A stretch of 64,000 nucleotides of DNA from UBA4615 sp964399635 (GCA_964399635.1 CAYNRU010000001.1:30792-94791), one strand, 5' to 3'; numbered from the stretch's first letter, positions 10,149-18,911 are shown. Made by a program: numbers and translations. The notes: a model not told the origin generated them from the sequence alone.

Positions 10149-12557
10149 ATGAGTCAATTCATCGTGCGCAAGGTCGCGGTGCTCGGCGCCGGCGTGATGG
10201 GCGCGCAGATCGCCGCCCACCTGGTCAACGCGCGGGTCGACGTGCTGCTGTTCGACCTGCCGGCCAAGGACGGCGACGCCAGCGGCATCGCCCGCAAGGC
10301 GATCGAAGGTCTGAAGAAGCTCAACCCGGCGCCGCTCGGCCACCCCGATCTCGCGAGCTTCATCGTGCCGGCCAACTACGGCTCGGACCTGGAGCTGCTG
10401 CGCGGCTGCGACCTGGTGATCGAGGCGATCGCCGAGCGGATGGACTGGAAGCACGACCTGTACCGCAAGGTCGCGCCCTTCATCGCGCCGCATGCGATCT
10501 TCGCGTCCAACACCTCGGGCCTGTCGATCGGCGGGCTGTCCGAGGGCTTCGACGCGGGCCTGAAGCAGCGCTTCTGCGGCGTGCACTTTTTCAACCCGCC
10601 GCGCTACATGCATCTCGCGGAGCTGATCGCAACGCCGGCGACCGATCCCGCCATCCTCGACGCGCTCGAGACCTTCCTCACCACCACGCTCGGCAAGGGC
10701 GTGGTGCGCGCCAAGGACACGCCCAACTTCATCGGCAACCGGATCGGCATCTTCGGGATGCTGGCCACGATCGCCGAGGCCGCGAAGTTCGGCCTGTCGG
10801 TCGACGTGGTCGACGACCTGACCGGCGAGAAGATGGGCCGCGCCAAGTCGGGCACCTTCCGCACCGCGGACGTGGTGGGCCTGGACACGATGGGCCACGT
10901 GATCAGGACGATGCAGGACACCCTGAAGGGCGATCCGTTCGAGGCGGTCTACGCGACGCCGCCGGTGCTCGCAGCGCTGCTCGCCAAGGGAGCACTCGGC
11001 CAGAAGGTCGGGGCGGGCTTCTACCGCAAGCAGGGCAAGGAGATCCAGCGGGTCGACCCGGACAAGGGCGACTACGTGCCCGCCGGCGGCAAGGCCGACG
11101 AGACGGTCGCGCGGATCCTGAAGAAGAAGGACGCGGGCGAGCGGATCCGGCTGCTGCGCGCATCGACGAGCCCGCAGGCGCAGTTCGTGTGGGCCATCCT
11201 GCGCGACAGCTGGCAGTACGCCGCGATCAACCTGGCGTCCATCGCCGACAGCGCGCGCGACGTCGATCTTGCGATGCGCTGGGGCTTCGGCATGAGGGAG
11301 GGCCCGTTCGAGGCCTGGCAGGCGGCGGGCTGGAAGGAGGTCGCCACCTGGATCCAGGAGGACATCGACGCGGGCCGCGCGCTCGCGCCCGTGCCGCTGC
11401 CGGCCTGGGTGTTCGACGGCCCGGTCGCCGAGCGCGGCGGCCCGCACCAGGCCGACGGCTCGTGGTCGCCGGCGCGCGGGGCCTTCGTGGGCCGCTCGAC
11501 GCTGCCGGTCTATGCGCGCCAGCTGTTTCGCGCGACGCTGCGCGGCGAGAACGCGCCCGATCCGCGCACGGCGGGCGTCACGGTGCACGAGGACGACTCG
11601 GTGCGGCTGTGGACGCTCGAGGGCGACGGTGTCGACGACGTGCTGATCATGTCGCTCAAGACCAAGGTCCATGCGATCGGGCCCGGCGTGATCGAAGGGC
11701 TGCACATGGCCGTCGATCGCGCCGAGCGCGACTTCAGGGGCCTGGTGATCTGGTCGCCCGACGAGCCGTTCTCGTACGGCGCCGATCTGCAGGCGACGCT
11801 GCCGCTGTTCATGTCGGGCGGCGCCAAGGCGCTCGAGCCGATCGTCAAGCGGCTGCAGGACGCGGTGCTGCGGCTGCGCTACGCGCAGGTGCCCACCGTC
11901 GCCGCGGTCGCGGGCATGGCGCTGGGCGGCGGCTGCGAGCTGGCCGTCTACTGCAACCGGCGGGTGGCGACCCTCGAGAGCTACATGGGGCTGGTCGAGG
12001 TCGGCGTCGGACTGGTGCCGGCGGGCGGCGGGCTCGCCTACGGCGCGCGCCGCGCGGCCGAGGAGAGCCGGGCCGCGCCCGACGCCTACCTGATGGACTT
12101 CCTCAAGAAGTACTTCATGGCCGCGGCCACCGCGCAGGTCGGCCGCTCGGCGATCGAGGCGCAGTCGATGGGCTACCTGCTCGAGGACGACCGCATCGTG
12201 TTCAACGCCCACGAGCTGCTGTACACCGCGGTGCGGGAGGCCCGCGCGATGCACGATGCCGGCTGGCGACCGGCGCGCCGCGCGACCTTCCGCGTGGCGG
12301 GCCGCGCCGGCATCGCCACCATCACCGCGCAGCTGGTCAACATGCGCGACGGCGGCTTCATCAGCGCGCACGACTTCCACCTGGGCCGCACGATCGCCGA
12401 GGTGATGTGCGGCGGCGACGTCGAGCCGGGCTCGATGGTCGACGAGGCGTGGGTGATGGCCCTGGAGCGCAAGGCGTTCATGAGCCTGCTCACGCACCCC
12501 AAGACCCAGGAGCGGGTCATGGGCCTGATGCAGACCGGCAAGCCGGTCCGGAACTGA
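10149..12557 (+). CDS. 3-hydroxyacyl-CoA dehydrogenase / enoyl-CoA hydratase fusion (FadB/FadJ-like)
   Basis: 802-residue bifunctional beta-oxidation enzyme with the dehydrogenase first and the crotonase second, the reverse of E. coli FadB. The NAD-binding motif GAGVMGAQIAAH is at residues 12-24, the catalytic His is in GVHFFNPPRYMH, and FIGNRIG follows. The C-terminal crotonase domain has the oxyanion segment and both catalytic glutamates in LGGGCELAVYC and GLVEVGVGLVPAGGG. Product 3-ketoacyl-CoA is passed to the thiolase encoded 23 bases downstream. Start ATG 10149 has the GGAGAA site 4-5 bases upstream. Confidence 0.93.
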   Translation: MSQFIVRKVAVLGAGVMGAQIAAHLVNARVDVLLFDLPAKDGDASGIARKAIEGLKKLNPAPLGHPDLASFIVPANYGSDLELLRGCDLVIEAIAERMDWKHDLYRKVAPFIAPHAIFASNTSGLSIGGLSEGFDAGLKQRFCGVHFFNPPRYMHLAELIATPATDPAILDALETFLTTTLGKGVVRAKDTPNFIGNRIGIFGMLATIAEAAKFGLSVDVVDDLTGEKMGRAKSGTFRTADVVGLDTMGHVIRTMQDTLKGDPFEAVYATPPVLAALLAKGALGQKVGAGFYRKQGKEIQRVDPDKGDYVPAGGKADETVARILKKKDAGERIRLLRASTSPQAQFVWAILRDSWQYAAINLASIADSARDVDLAMRWGFGMREGPFEAWQAAGWKEVATWIQEDIDAGRALAPVPLPAWVFDGPVAERGGPHQADGSWSPARGAFVGRSTLPVYARQLFRATLRGENAPDPRTAGVTVHEDDSVRLWTLEGDGVDDVLIMSLKTKVHAIGPGVIEGLHMAVDRAERDFRGLVIWSPDEPFSYGADLQATLPLFMSGGAKALEPIVKRLQDAVLRLRYAQVPTVAAVAGMALGGGCELAVYCNRRVATLESYMGLVEVGVGLVPAGGGLAYGARRAAEESRAAPDAYLMDFLKKYFMAAATAQVGRSAIEAQSMGYLLEDDRIVFNAHELLYTAVREARAMHDAGWRPARRATFRVAGRAGIATITAQLVNMRDGGFISAHDFHLGRTIAEVMCGGDVEPGSMVDEAWVMALERKAFMSLLTHPKTQERVMGLMQTGKPVRN

Positions 12558-12580
12558 ACGGGCCACACGGAGCAACCGAC

Positions 12581-13780
12581 ATGAGCAAGCAAGTTCAAGA
12601 CGCCTACATCGTCGCGGCCACGCGCACGCCGATCGGCAAGGCGCCCAAGGGGGCGTTTCGCAACGTGCGCCCCGACGACCTGCTGGTCCGCGCGCTGCAG
12701 GCCGCACTGGCCCAGGTGCCCTCGCTCGACCCGAAGACGATCGAGGACGCGATCGTGGGCTGCGCGATCCCCGAGGCCGAGCAGGGCCTGAACGTGGCCC
12801 GCATCGGCGCGCTGCTGGCGGGGCTGCCCCAGAGCGTGGGCGGCGTGACCGTCAACCGCTTCTGCGCGTCGGGGCTGACCGCGCTCGCGATGGCGGCCGA
12901 CCGGATCCGCGTCGGCGAGGCCGAGGTGATGATCGCCGCCGGCGTCGAGTCGATGAGCATGGTCCCGATGATGGGCAACAAGCCCTCGATCAACATGCGG
13001 GTCTTCGAGCGCGACGAGAACCTCGGCATCGCCTATGGCATGGGCATGACCGCCGAGAAGGTCGCCAGCCAGTGGAAGGTCTCGCGCGAGGACCAGGACG
13101 CGTTCGCGGTGGAGTCGCACCGCCGCGCGCTCGCCGCCCAGGCCGCCGGCCAGTTCGCCGACGAGACCTGCCCGGTCGAGGTGGTGGAGCGCATCCCCAA
13201 CCTCGCCACCGGCGAGATCGACCTGCGCACGCGCACGGTGAGCGTCGACGAAGGCCCGCGCCCCGACACCTCGATGGAGGGGCTCGCCCGGCTGCGCGCG
13301 GTGTTCGCGGCCAAGGGCAGCGTGACCGCGGGCAACAGCTCGCAGACCTCCGACGGCGCCGGTGCGCTGATCGTGGTGTCCGAGCGCATCCTGAAGCAGT
13401 TCGACCTGAAGCCGCTGGCGCGTTTCGTGTCGTTCGCGGTGCGCGGTGTGCCGCCCGAGATCATGGGCATCGGACCCAAGGAGGCGATCCCGGCCGCGCT
13501 GAAGGCGGCCGGCCTGTCGCTCGAGGACATCGGCTGGATCGAGCTGAACGAGGCCTTCGCCGCCCAGGCGCTGGCGGTCGCCCGCGACCTCGGTCTGGAC
13601 CCCGCGCGGGTCAACCCGATGGGCGGCGCGATCGCACTCGGCCATCCGCTCGGCGCGACCGGCGCGATCCGGGCGGCCACCGTGGTGCACGCGCTGCGCC
13701 GCCACCAGCTGAAGTACGGCATGGTGACGATGTGCGTGGGCACCGGCATGGGGGCGGCGGGCATCCTCGAGCGGATGTGA
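12581..13780 (+). CDS. acetyl-CoA C-acyltransferase (thiolase, FadA type)
   Basis: 399-residue thiolase that cleaves 3-ketoacyl-CoA to acetyl-CoA and a shortened acyl-CoA. The acyl-accepting cysteine is in NRFCASGLTA, the two catalytic histidine/cysteine elements are GHPLGATGA and CVGTGMGAAG, and NEAFAAQALAV is conserved. It is the last gene of the TetR-acyl-CoA dehydrogenase-DUF2147-FadB-like operon and converges on the RuBisCO-like gene across 50 GC-rich bases with an imperfect inverted repeat. Confidence 0.95.
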   Translation: MSKQVQDAYIVAATRTPIGKAPKGAFRNVRPDDLLVRALQAALAQVPSLDPKTIEDAIVGCAIPEAEQGLNVARIGALLAGLPQSVGGVTVNRFCASGLTALAMAADRIRVGEAEVMIAAGVESMSMVPMMGNKPSINMRVFERDENLGIAYGMGMTAEKVASQWKVSREDQDAFAVESHRRALAAQAAGQFADETCPVEVVERIPNLATGEIDLRTRTVSVDEGPRPDTSMEGLARLRAVFAAKGSVTAGNSSQTSDGAGALIVVSERILKQFDLKPLARFVSFAVRGVPPEIMGIGPKEAIPAALKAAGLSLEDIGWIELNEAFAAQALAVARDLGLDPARVNPMGGAIALGHPLGATGAIRAATVVHALRRHQLKYGMVTMCVGTGMGAAGILERM

Positions 13781-13830
13781 CCGGCGCGCCGCCCGCGGTC
13801 GTCCGCAGGGCGGCCGCGGCGCGTGCCCGA

Positions 13831-15108
13831 TCAGCGCCCGAAGGTGTCCAGCGCGAGCCGCAGCGCGCGCGAGCCGCGCGCCGCCTGCTCGACCGGCACG
13901 CCGGCCATCGCGGCGTCCCAGGCGTCGCGCAGGGCCTGGACCCCCGCCGCCACGCCGTCGGGGTGCGCGGCGATGCCCCCGCCCGCGCAGAAGATCAGGT
14001 CGGGCGAGCGCAGCGCGGCCCAGGTCGGCGCGGCCTGCTTGGCGGACTGGGCCGACGAGAACACCGGCATCGCCACGCACGGCTTCGACGCGAACATCGG
14101 GGACAGGCAGGCCCTGGCCGACGCGATCACGCTGTCGTCGGGCTCCCAGAACTTGTTGGCGATCCCGTTGACGTGCAGGTGGTCGGCGCCGGCGAGGCGC
14201 CACAGCTTCTGCCAGGCGACGTACGACCAGCCGTTGGCCTCGGACCGCCCGAGGTAGCCCCAGCCGTTGCGGTGCGCGTGGATCGCGACCCGCGTGTGGC
14301 GGCGCAGCGCGGTGAAGCCGGTCAGGCCTACGGAGTTCAGGCTGACCATGATCGAGGTGCCGTCGAGCTGCTCGACGAGGTCGTGGCGCCGGCGCATCTC
14401 GTCGAGCTCGCCGGTGACGTTCACCGCGTACATCACCCGGCGGCCGGTCCGCTCGCGGTGGCGCAGCAGCACGGCGCTGACCGCGCGCAGCCGCGCCTCG
14501 AAGGGGCAGGCGGGCCCGTCGGCCTGCAGCTCGTCGTCCTTGATGAAGTCGATACCGCCGTCGCACAGCTGCTGCGCGAGCTCGGCGGTCTCCTCGGGGG
14601 ACAGGCCGACCGAGGGCTTGATGATCGTGCCGATCAGGGGCCGGCCGTCCACGCCGGTGAGCCGGCGTGTGCCCTCGACCCCGAAGCCGGGTCCGCGGTA
14701 GGCGTGCGCGAAGGCCTCGGGCAGCTCGAGGTCGACGAGCTTGAGGCCCGCGACCTGCTTGAGCTCGAACAGGTTGCCCGCGACCGTGGCGACGAGGTTG
14801 GGCAGCGACGCACCGAAGTTGGCGAGCGGCCATGACAGCGTCATCGCATAGCGGCGCACCGGTGCGTCGCCCGCTGCGCGCTGCGAGCCGGGCAGCGGCG
14901 GCCCCGGCGGCGGCTCGAGCTCGGTCAGCACCTCCACGCGTGCGGCCGCACGGTCCTTGAGCGCCGCGTCCTCGCGCGGCAGCGCGATGAAGGTGCCGGA
15001 CGACTGCTCGCCGGCGATGCCCTCGGCCACGAGCGCCGCGTCGAGCGCGGTGTCCATGACGTAGGACGCGCGCACGCGCAGCGTTGCGTCGGATGGGCCT
15101 TGCGACAT
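13831..15108 (-). CDS. RuBisCO-like protein (form IV large-chain homologue)
   Basis: 425-residue homologue of the RuBisCO large subunit. Aligned by eye, many catalytic residues are retained: K164 in TIIKPSVGL (K175), K190-D192-E193 in FIKDDE (K201/D203/E204), H279-R280 in HAHR (H294/R295), H312 (H327), K319 (K334), S351 (S379) and the phosphate-loop glycines in CAGGGIAAHP. Loop 6 differs (IANKFWE rather than VVGKLEG), and no small subunit or phosphoribulokinase is nearby, so carbon fixation is not expected. Better-known RLPs act in methionine salvage or acid-sugar catabolism. ATG 15108 (MSQGPSD) has GAAGG 5 bases upstream. It diverges from an SDR gene. Family certain, reaction unknown. Confidence 0.9.
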   Translation of the reverse strand: MSQGPSDATLRVRASYVMDTALDAALVAEGIAGEQSSGTFIALPREDAALKDRAAARVEVLTELEPPPGPPLPGSQRAAGDAPVRRYAMTLSWPLANFGASLPNLVATVAGNLFELKQVAGLKLVDLELPEAFAHAYRGPGFGVEGTRRLTGVDGRPLIGTIIKPSVGLSPEETAELAQQLCDGGIDFIKDDELQADGPACPFEARLRAVSAVLLRHRERTGRRVMYAVNVTGELDEMRRRHDLVEQLDGTSIMVSLNSVGLTGFTALRRHTRVAIHAHRNGWGYLGRSEANGWSYVAWQKLWRLAGADHLHVNGIANKFWEPDDSVIASARACLSPMFASKPCVAMPVFSSAQSAKQAAPTWAALRSPDLIFCAGGGIAAHPDGVAAGVQALRDAWDAAMAGVPVEQAARGSRALRLALDTFGR

Positions 15109-15220
15109 CGCCTTCGTCCTATCGGGTGGCAGGGGTGGTGCACACACGGCGCAGCGCCGCGGTGCCGGCGTCGTGCGGCAGGCGCCCGGCCATCCCGCCC
15201 GCGCGCCGGCCGATCATAGT

Positions 15221-15234
15221 CCATGCGAGCATGG
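15221..15234. promoter_or_regulatory. candidate operator between the RuBisCO-like gene and the SDR
   Basis: Inverted repeat CCATGC-GA-GCATGG in the 207-base divergent gap. It sits just upstream of a minus-strand -10-like TATGAT (plus-strand ATCATA at 15214-15219) for the RuBisCO-like gene. No regulator gene is adjacent, so the binding protein is unknown. Confidence 0.35.
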
Positions 15235-15315
15235 CGGACCGCTCGCGCTCGGGGTGACCGGGCTGTCCCGCCCGGTCGAGGCAGCGCGGCGCATCACGCA
15301 CAACAGGGAGTCGAC

Positions 15316-16086
15316 ATGGCATCACTGGATGGTCCGGTCGTGGCGGTCACCGGCGGCGCGTCGGGCATCGGGCTGCAGGTGGCCCGCGATCTCGTCGCGC
15401 AGGGCGCGAGGGTGGTGGTGGCGGGCCGGACCGCGGCGTCGGTGCGCCGCGCGGTCGAGGCCTGCGGCCCCGACCGCTGCGAAGGCGTCGTGGCCGACGT
15501 CGGCCTGCGCGAGGACAACGCGCGCATCGTGGATGCGGCGCGCTCGCGCTTCGGCGGGCTCGACGCCTTCGTCGCCAACGCCGGCATCAGCATCCCGCTG
15601 CAGCAGATCGAGGACCTGCCCGTCGAGGCATTCGACCGGGTCATGGCGACCAACGCGCGCGGCGTCTTCCTCGGGCTGCAGGCCGCGATCCCCGCGCTGC
15701 GCGAGCGCGGCGGCGGCAGCATCGTGATCGTCGCCTCGATCGGCGGCGTCAAGGCGCGCGGCGGGGGCAACGCCGCCTACATCGCGAGCAAGCACGCTGC
15801 CGTCGGCCTGATGCGCACCGCGGCCGTCGAAGCCGCGCCCCATTGCATCCGGGTCAACGCCGTGCTGCCCGGGCCGACCGACACCGAGATGATCCGGGCG
15901 ATCGCCCGATCCAAGGCGCCGCAGGACGCCGCCCTCGGCAAGGAGGCGATACTGCGCGGCATGCCGCTCGCTCGCTACGGTACCGTGGCGGAGGTGGCGA
16001 GCCTGGTGGTGTTCCTGGTCTCGGACCGCTCGGGCTTCTGCACCGGCGGGGTGTACCCGGTCGACGGCGGGCTGTCGGCGGTGTAG
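15316..16086 (+). CDS. short-chain dehydrogenase/reductase (SDR)
   Basis: 256-residue classical SDR oxidising or reducing a hydroxyl/carbonyl with NAD(P). Cofactor motif TGGASGIG is at residues 13-20, NAG is in FVANAGIS, catalytic serine in VIVASIGG and YIASK is the Tyr-Lys pair. The PGPTDTEM and GGVYPVDGGLS C-terminal motifs are normal. ATG 15316 follows GGGAG. It is divergent from the RuBisCO-like gene and upstream of a crotonase, so the three may act on one substrate; this is positional inference. Confidence 0.9.
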   Translation: MASLDGPVVAVTGGASGIGLQVARDLVAQGARVVVAGRTAASVRRAVEACGPDRCEGVVADVGLREDNARIVDAARSRFGGLDAFVANAGISIPLQQIEDLPVEAFDRVMATNARGVFLGLQAAIPALRERGGGSIVIVASIGGVKARGGGNAAYIASKHAAVGLMRTAAVEAAPHCIRVNAVLPGPTDTEMIRAIARSKAPQDAALGKEAILRGMPLARYGTVAEVASLVVFLVSDRSGFCTGGVYPVDGGLSAV

Positions 16087-16158
16087 GCGCCACATCGGCA
16101 CGGCGCGCTCGCCGCATCGCATCCCGACTCGCTTTTCTCTTCAAGGACCGCATCCGAC

Positions 16159-16923
16159 ATGTCCATCCAATTCAGCACCGCTGGCGGCATCGCCGCCATC
16201 TCCTTCGCACGGCCGGAGCGCAAGAACGCGATCACCGCCGCGATGTACGCGGCCATGGCCGACGCGCTCGACGCCGCGGCCGCCGATCCGGCGCTGCGGG
16301 TCGCGCTCCTGCACGGCAGCGCCGAGTGCTTCACCGCCGGCAACGACCTGCAGGACTTCGTCGCCAACCCGCCCTCGGGCGAGGACAGCCCGGTGTTCCG
16401 CTTTCTGCGCACCATCGCCGCGTTCCCCAAGCCGATCGTGGCGGCGCCTTGCGGCGTCGCGATCGGCGTGGGCACGACCCTGCTGCTCCATTGCGACCTG
16501 GTCTACGCGGGCGATAACGCGCGCTTCTCGACGCCGTTCGCGGCGCTGGGCCTGTGCCCGGAGGCCGCCTCGAGCCTGCTGCTGCCGGCGATCGCGGGCT
16601 GGCAGCGGGCGGCCGAGGCGCTGCTGCTGGGCGAGCCCTTCGGCGCCGACGAGGCGCACGCGATGGGCGTGGTCAACCGCGTGCTGCCCGCCGGCGAGGC
16701 GATCGCCTTCGCGCGGGCGCAGGCCGGCAAGCTCGCGCTGCTGCCGGCGGCGTCGCTGCGCGAGACCAAGCGGCTGATGAAGCTCGGCTACGCCGACACG
16801 ATCGCGCGCCGGATGGGCGAGGAGGGCGAGGTCTTCGGCCGGATGCTGCGCGCCCCCGAGGCGCGCGAGGCTTTCGCCGCGTTCTTCGAGAAGCGGCGGC
16901 CCGACTTCTCGAGCTTCGACTGA
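16159..16923 (+). CDS. crotonase superfamily protein (enoyl-CoA hydratase/isomerase)
   Basis: 254-residue crotonase-fold enzyme. It has PERKNAIT, the oxyanion segment AECFTAGNDLQDF and a second oxyanion glycine region GVAIGVGTTLLLHCD. The first hydratase glutamate (normally GGCELA) is absent, replaced by threonine, whereas the second is present in LCPEAASSLLLP. One-glutamate members are usually delta3-delta2 enoyl-CoA isomerases rather than hydratases, so isomerase activity is the better guess. It lies 72 bases downstream of the SDR gene, likely in the same transcript. Confidence 0.85.
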   Translation: MSIQFSTAGGIAAISFARPERKNAITAAMYAAMADALDAAAADPALRVALLHGSAECFTAGNDLQDFVANPPSGEDSPVFRFLRTIAAFPKPIVAAPCGVAIGVGTTLLLHCDLVYAGDNARFSTPFAALGLCPEAASSLLLPAIAGWQRAAEALLLGEPFGADEAHAMGVVNRVLPAGEAIAFARAQAGKLALLPAASLRETKRLMKLGYADTIARRMGEEGEVFGRMLRAPEAREAFAAFFEKRRPDFSSFD

Positions 16924-16946
16924 CCCCGCCGCGGGACGGGCCGGCC

Positions 16947-17684
16947 ATGTCGATGGCGCGCGTGGTGGCGCTGCCGCTCGCACCGCTTCTGGTGTGGCAG
17001 GGACGCCGCGTGCGCCGCGACACGCCCAGGCTGCCCGAGGCCCCCGGCGAGCGCGAGGGCGTGGCCGGCGCCGGCCGGCCAGGGCGCCCGCTGCGGCTGC
17101 TGATCGTCGGCGACTCGTCGGCGGCGGGCGTGGGTGCAGCGACGCAGCGCGAGGCGCTCTCGGGCCAGCTGCTCGAGCGCCTGGACGCGGTGCTGGACCG
17201 CCCGCTTCGCTGGAGGCTGGTCGCCCAGAGCGGTGCGAGCACTGCGCAGGCGCTCGCGCTGCTGGCGCGCGAGCCGGCCGATCGCTTCGACGTGGCGGTG
17301 CTCGCGCTCGGCGTCAACGACGTGACCGCGATGCGCTCGGCGTCGCGCTGGCTCGCCGATGTGCACGCGCTGCAGCGTCACCTGCTGGCGTACCACCGCG
17401 TGCGGCGCGTGCTGTGGTCGGGGCTGCCGCCGATGCATCGCTTTCCGGCGATGCCGCAGCCGCTGCGCGGCGTGATGGGCCTGCACGCGCGCGGCCTCGA
17501 CGCGGCGCTCGCGCGCTGGTGCGCCGCGCGCCCCGCGGCGTCGCCGTGCCGGGTCATCCACGTGCCGCTGCCCCCCATGAGCGATCGGGCCATGATCGCG
17601 AGCGACGGCTTCCATCCGGGGCCGGCGGCCTACGGCAGGTGGGCCGACGCGCTTGCCCCGCGCATCCTGGGGCGGCGCGGCTGA
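16947..17684 (+). CDS. SGNH/GDSL hydrolase family protein
   Basis: 245-residue esterase-type SGNH hydrolase. The nucleophile block is LLIVGDSSAAGVGA, block II/III shows the glycine and asparagine in LALGVNDVT, and block V holds the catalytic Asp/His in SDGFHPGPAAY. The hydrophobic N-terminus (MARVVALPLAPLLVWQG) may be a weak membrane anchor or export signal. I take ATG 16947, 23 bases after the crotonase stop; the reading frame is open further upstream inside the crotonase gene but that is not coding. Substrate unknown. It ends just before a strong stem-loop. Confidence 0.85.
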   Translation: MSMARVVALPLAPLLVWQGRRVRRDTPRLPEAPGEREGVAGAGRPGRPLRLLIVGDSSAAGVGAATQREALSGQLLERLDAVLDRPLRWRLVAQSGASTAQALALLAREPADRFDVAVLALGVNDVTAMRSASRWLADVHALQRHLLAYHRVRRVLWSGLPPMHRFPAMPQPLRGVMGLHARGLDAALARWCAARPAASPCRVIHVPLPPMSDRAMIASDGFHPGPAAYGRWADALAPRILGRRG

Positions 17685-17710
17685 GCGTCCCGCAGGCCCC
17701 GGCGTGAAGA

Positions 17711-17744
17711 GACGGGCCCGCATCGTCTCCGATGCGGGCCCGTC
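17711..17744. terminator. perfect 15-bp stem-loop between convergent genes
   Basis: A 15-base GACGGGCCCGCATCG arm, TCTC loop and its exact complement lie between the SGNH hydrolase (plus) and the PEP-CTERM gene (minus). There is no T-tract on either side, but the symmetry and position fit a shared bidirectional terminator. Confidence 0.65.
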
Positions 17745-17779
17745 AGGGTGCCGTGCCGGCGCGCCCGCCGGCCCGTTGC

Positions 17780-18646
17780 TCAGGCCTTCCGGCGGCGGCT
17801 GACCAGGGCGCCCAGCCCCATCAGACCGACCATCAGCGACAGCGTCGAGGGCGTCGGAACGGCGGCGGGCACCAGCGCTTCCAGGATGTCGTTGCCGTAG
17901 ATCTCGCCCCAGCGGACCGCCATCGAGTTGAAGTCCAGGCCGGCGAGCGCCGTGAGGTCGAGCTTCGCCTGGTAGACGTAGTGCGGGCCCGTCCCGAGGG
18001 TCTCGTACGTGATCATCGCCGGGGTGTAGCTTCCTGAGCCCGCTGTGTATCCCGCCGCGAGCTGCGACGGCGCACCCATCCCACCCCAGACGCCCAGGCC
18101 GCTCTCCCAGCCGGTGGCGCCGGAGACGGCGCCGCCGCTGGCGACGCTGCCCGACAGGGTGACGACGCTCCCCGCGGCGAGCGGGGAGCTCCAGCCGGTG
18201 GTGTGGCCCGACCCGTCGAGCGTGAAGTGGTGGCCGGTCAACTCGATGCCGCGTTGGGGGCTGAAGGTGCCGCCCACCAGGCTGCCGACGAAGAAGTCGC
18301 CCATCCCGTAGGTCGGGCTGCAGGTGGGGCTGGTGCAGGTGAGCGACGAGGTGCCGGCCGCCGGGTTGAAGCCGGGGTTGGCGCTGCTCACGCCGGTGAT
18401 GATCAGCTGCGTGGCGGTGCGCTGCACGTAGAGCGCCTCGAGGTCGTAGGGCTGGCCGCCGTAGCCGGGTCCGACGTAGCCGCTGCTGCCCACCGAGTCC
18501 TCGATCTTGTAGCCGACGCCGGCCGCGCTGGGCGTCCATTGGGCGACCGTACGGTCCTGGTTGCCCAGGCTGTCGGCGACGTTGACGCCGATGCTGCCCA
18601 GGTAGGTGGACAGCGGGCCGGCCGATGCCGGGGTGACGAAGGCCAT
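17780..18646 (-). CDS. PEP-CTERM sorting domain protein (signal peptide interrupted upstream)
   Basis: Low-complexity secreted protein, Gly/Ser/Thr rich, with a C-terminal PEP-CTERM-type signal: a PTPSTL box (variant of PEP), a hydrophobic helix SLMVGLMGLGALV and the basic tail SRRRKA. Such proteins are processed by exosortase and attached to the surface or matrix. The open frame from ATG 18646 begins MAFVTPASAGPL, only the tail of a signal peptide. The same frame continues upstream through an amber codon at 18698-18700 to a well-supported start at 18730. As it stands the protein would lack most of its export signal, unless the amber is read through or is an error. No exosortase gene is present in the window. 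Confidence 0.8.
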   Translation of the reverse strand: MAFVTPASAGPLSTYLGSIGVNVADSLGNQDRTVAQWTPSAAGVGYKIEDSVGSSGYVGPGYGGQPYDLEALYVQRTATQLIITGVSSANPGFNPAAGTSSLTCTSPTCSPTYGMGDFFVGSLVGGTFSPQRGIELTGHHFTLDGSGHTTGWSSPLAAGSVVTLSGSVASGGAVSGATGWESGLGVWGGMGAPSQLAAGYTAGSGSYTPAMITYETLGTGPHYVYQAKLDLTALAGLDFNSMAVRWGEIYGNDILEALVPAAVPTPSTLSLMVGLMGLGALVSRRRKA

Positions 18647-18730
18647 GGCGCCGAAGGCGGCGGCGAGTGCGACCGCGGCGGCGTGGATCCGGCGGGGCTA
18701 GTTGGTCTGGTGCGGAGCGAGCAGGGTCAT
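18647..18730 (-). pseudogene. amber-interrupted signal-peptide segment of the PEP-CTERM gene
   Basis: Reading from ATG 18730 gives MTLLAPHQTN, then TAG (18698-18700), then PRRIHAAAVALAAAFGA running in frame into the gene at 18646. Together this is a textbook signal peptide (basic n-region, Ala-rich core, ASA cleavage site). A GAAGG ribosome site lies 8 bases before 18730 and a sigma-54 promoter 34 bases further upstream. A single CAG-to-TAG change explains the stop. No alternative start codon exists between the TAG and 18646. Confidence 0.75.
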
Positions 18731-18763
18731 GGATGCCACCTTCGATGTGAACGGGCATCTCTT

Positions 18764-18779
18764 TGCAGGTTGCGTGCCA
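18764..18779 (-). promoter_or_regulatory. sigma-54 (RpoN) -24/-12 promoter of the PEP-CTERM gene
   Basis: On the minus strand TGGCAC-GCAAC-CTGCA matches the RpoN consensus TGGCAC-N5-TTGCA with one mismatch, and the invariant GG and GC are 10 bases apart. Transcription would start near 18753, giving a leader of about 23 bases before ATG 18730. PEP-CTERM genes are reported to be RpoN dependent through the PrsK/PrsR system in other betaproteobacteria. Confidence 0.75.
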
Positions 18780-18911
18780 TGAATCGCAAGTGTTTGATTC
18801 TATGAGTGTTGTCATGAATCGGACGCCGCGGGTCGGCGCAGTCGGTGTAAGCCGCGCCGACGCTTGTCTTGTCACGACCAGGCACGATTGGGCGACCGAC
18901 GTCGCGGCGGC

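Noticed and set aside
9996..12707. A 903-codon minus-strand open frame opposite the FadB-like gene
   Set aside because: It is the antisense shadow of a convincing beta-oxidation gene; composition is typical of GC-rich antisense translation with no recognisable motif.
13831..15108. Genuine CO2-fixing RuBisCO
   Set aside because: No cbbS, phosphoribulokinase or CbbR is present, and loop 6 differs from carboxylases. The residues kept are compatible with enolase or decarboxylase chemistry of RuBisCO-like proteins.
15109..15147. Upstream start at 15147 for the RuBisCO-like protein
   Set aside because: The extra residues MCAPPLPPDRTKA have no family counterpart, and the ATG at 15108 has a good GAAGG site at proper spacing.
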